The translations under genes were made by a program, and so were the position numbers. The notes below the pieces were generated by a model. It had not been told where the DNA came from. It ran no database searches and was given only the letters and a program-made list of their open reading frames with translations. DNA of 7,410 nucleotides from CAYTLQ01 sp964438715 (GTDB taxonomy: Bacteria > Bacteroidota > Ignavibacteria > Ignavibacteriales > Ignavibacteriaceae): positions 1 to 7,410 of the forward strand of contig CAYTLQ010000312.1 in assembly GCA_964438715.1 (NCBI GenBank), given 5' to 3'. Shown in pieces: positions 6,801 through 7,410 of this stretch; positions within the stretch are counted from its first letter, which is position 1, and the number at the start of each line of letters is the position of its first letter.

Positions 6801-7345
6801 CGCGAAGCAGGTATAGAGGAACGCCTGGTTGGTTAAACTCTGTAACTCCGCGTAGTTCTGATTTGAGTATAGACTCTTTAATACTCCTGCCACGGTTCCC
6901 TCAATTGAATGAGAATGTAAGTGCAGGAATTGTAATACGAAACAACGGAACAATGGAATCGCCGTCAAGCGAGGTGAAAATATATCATATTCAGGAATCG
7001 GGTAATGTTCAGCTCTTTCGTTCGCCTGTGCAAAAATTACAGCAGGGAGAATTTTATAGAATCAGCACACACGAACTGATACCTGCTCCGGAAAGCGAAG
7101 CTCTTTTATTGGCAATTGTTGAGCAACCGGACGACGATACATCTAATAATTATCTTACAGCAAGAGTTATAGGTGGTTTGGCGCAGAAGTCAGTAATAAT
7201 TAATGAGTTCATGAGTGAGCCTCAGGCAGATGAACCGGAATGGATAGAAATAAAAAACTCTACTCTTTCACCGATCAACATTAGCGAATGGAAAATACTT
7301 ACGGACGGAGAATTTACATCTGTTGATTTATCTTTTCCTGAATGA
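3839..7345 (+). CDS. Large secreted protein with five Lamin-Tail domains and four CARDB-like spacers, interrupted by an in-frame TGA
   Basis: Numbered from the TTG at 3839 (1168 residues to the TGA), a basic start (K7, R10) and a hydrophobic Phe-rich stretch (11-27) ending TIAQ/S form a signal peptide, so the product is exported. Five Lamin-Tail (LTD) modules begin near residues 35, 318, 589, 856 and 1118, with the recurring start INEIMYxPxxxEPEWIELYN. Modules 1-4 end in a (G/S)xPGxxN-like turn (near 192, 464, 736, 1000). Between them lie CARDB-like beta-sandwich spacers (about 197-315, 469-585, 741-855, 1005-1115). LTD proteins of Bacteroidota/Ignavibacteria are large cell-surface or secreted proteins, often with a C-terminal type IX sorting domain; that end would be outside the window. 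No enzymatic motif is visible, so a structural or binding role is likely. No in-frame ATG precedes M40. A second TTG at 3863, with GGAA upstream, gives an equally good signal peptide and may be the true start. The TGA falls in LTD 5, and homologous sequence continues in frame to the right edge, so the gene is either broken, misread, or continues beyond the window. Confidence 0.85.
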   Translation: MYPLFGKSLRTFFFGFFFLFFTTITTIAQSDSSITLSEVMFYAPQGNNEFIEIYNLSPNQTLNLTGYKIRYATSNSDIIVSAGEGMLLPPGGFAIIFEGDYDTVNGIYAGVVPDEALLLKIADNSFGTNGMSNTGDRAIALVNPQDDTIDIYLYSANNQQGFTDEKRILNRNNASENWGNAKTLYGSPGRKNTITPYSFDIAFAGIISTPIPAIAGSPVTVSGTVVNEGYSTIASAVYRLYEDSNGDSIPQPSELVYEGHIINLIYNDSIAFDYLISNPSAGIHKFIAELYYPSDEDSTDNLGFISFHVYDASSVYNELIINEIMYAPVGGAPEWIELYNRSQDTLNLKKWKIYDLSSSAVITGDLIISPGEYVTITKDSAFFNTFPYEGRVVVLPLPVFNNDADLVKLSDSLGITVDSVLYSSSWGGNAGYSLERRHKDSLSQNQQNWGSSISPFRSTAGKINSITRKNYDLRIQSFNSDSYSLSNQPIILQTKIFNAGYLQSTNAILTLYNDVNADSIAIQSELLIQHPIASLASNDSITLTDYFSPADTGIYYLIARILFAGDQDSTNNTAYLRVKVISPTAERGELVINEIMCSPAGDEPEWLEIYNPGSRTIQLKNFRIADARDTIIVTRNEIAISSGEYVVISDDSTITEYYGTIPRLFIAPLPSLNNSGDKIILMDSMNIVIDSLEYTSFTLISGKSLEKVNSQLSSTDTLNWLPYRYSFRNGTPGFINSVTQKKYDILCDTIYLSKMYPVRGDTTRIFVRIKNIGTETCTMSYTLWEDTNNDSIPDTILYSSIPQSLQPSAVFMAEVPLSYIVAGEVNILASVFAINDQDTLNNTYSKKLSPGYAGGTIIINEIMYDPSEGEPEWIELLNVSTQAVNLTGWSINDKLTTPSQVFIQENILLSAGDYLVLSRDSSLLTYYTVPSLFSRINLPTLNNDADGLVLRDKNGGLVDSVEYISSTGGINGKSLERISKNSSGWLASRSRYRGTPGWLNSVTPRSSDLSIDSLILLPRFPQLNENVSAGIVIRNNGTMESPSSEVKIYHIQESGNVQLFRSPVQKLQQGEFYRISTHELIPAPESEALLLAIVEQPDDDTSNNYLTARVIGGLAQKSVIINEFMSEPQADEPEWIEIKNSTLSPINISEWKILTDGEFTSVDLSFPE

Positions 7346-7410
7346 ACACTACTTATGCCGGAGGATTACCTAATAATTTCCGCAGATTATACTTTTCCTC
7401 AATTCCGCGG
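3941..7410 (+). repeat. Tandem LTD + CARDB-like protein modules, about 262-283 codons each
   Basis: The five LTD starts are spaced 283, 271, 267 and 262 residues apart, so the gene is a tandem array of a two-domain unit. The copies share signature positions (INEIM, PEWIEL, GEY/GDY before the hydrophobic strand, LNND, GKSLER, GTPG.xNS). They are diverged at the DNA level, so the array is old rather than a recent slippage expansion. LTD 1 is the most divergent (SEVMFYAP, NEFIEIYN). Confidence 0.8.
7346..7410 (+). other. In-frame continuation of Lamin-Tail domain 5 after the TGA (partial at right edge)
   Basis: In the same frame as the large ORF, the bases after the TGA read TLLMPEDYLIISADYTFPQFR with no further stop to the edge. 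The PEDYLIISAD portion (7358-7387) aligns with SPGEYVTITKD in LTD 2, SAGDYLVLSRD in LTD 4 and SSGEYVVISDD in LTD 3. So the coding sequence resumes without any frame change, and the real gene extends beyond the window. Confidence 0.8.

Noticed and set aside
7343..7345. Genome-wide TGA recoding (Gly/Trp) or selenocysteine insertion
   Set aside because: The SRPBCC gene at 1623-2087 ends naturally at TGA, and no other in-frame TGA occurs in recognisable coding sequence here. The aligned position is not Cys in the other modules. A point mutation or read error is simpler.
7342..7410. Frameshift or new gene starting at ATG 7342 (MNTTYAGG frame)
   Set aside because: That frame has no resemblance to the domain, whereas the original frame clearly continues it.
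1..7410. CRISPR array, tRNA/rRNA genes, transposase, toxin-antitoxin or defence system
   Set aside because: No regular spacer-repeat pattern, cloverleaf, transposase motif or recognisable toxin/nuclease was seen on either strand.

Overview
The window is AT-rich and looks like a chromosomal stretch from the Bacteroidota/Ignavibacteria side of the bacterial tree. The pointers are a large secreted protein built from alternating Lamin-Tail and CARDB-like domains, a stand-alone AraC-type DNA-binding protein next to a short-chain dehydrogenase, a possible DUF3109/YkgJ-like gene start, some starts without a Shine-Dalgarno, and sequences resembling the Bacteroidetes TTTG / TAnnTTTG promoter. This assignment is an inference from gene content; no rRNA or other marker is present.

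Layout. (1) 1-78: first 26 codons of a minus-strand gene that runs off the left edge. (2) 79-201: a divergent intergenic region with a 14-bp palindrome and two overlapping promoter-like sequences. (3) 202-984: a classical short-chain dehydrogenase/reductase (SDR). (4) 985-1622: 638 bp without an intact gene. It holds a 29-nt-arm inverted repeat and what looks like a decayed MerR-family regulator with a frameshift. (5) 1623-2087: a small SRPBCC (START/AHSA1-like) protein. (6) 2271-2669 and 2740-3606: a DNA-binding-domain-only AraC-type regulator followed by a second SDR. Two 13-bp direct repeats exactly 21 bp apart lie between them, placed like AraC half-sites against the second SDR's promoter. 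(7) 3607-3838: intergenic, with a perfect 15-bp inverted repeat enclosing 160 bp. (8) 3839 to the right edge: a large secreted protein with a signal peptide and five Lamin-Tail domains separated by four CARDB-like spacers. Its reading frame is interrupted by an in-frame TGA at 7343-7345, after which recognisable domain sequence continues in the same frame.

How the parts relate. The AraC-type gene and the second SDR look like a regulator-target pair. The SRPBCC protein may be part of the same small accessory cluster, but that is only proximity. The secreted protein appears unrelated in function to the reductases. The most interesting signals are the inverted-repeat-bounded segment directly upstream of the secreted-protein gene (candidate invertible promoter or MITE-like element), the putative AraC operator, the in-frame stop, and the MerR remnant. 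No complete new multi-gene system is evident.
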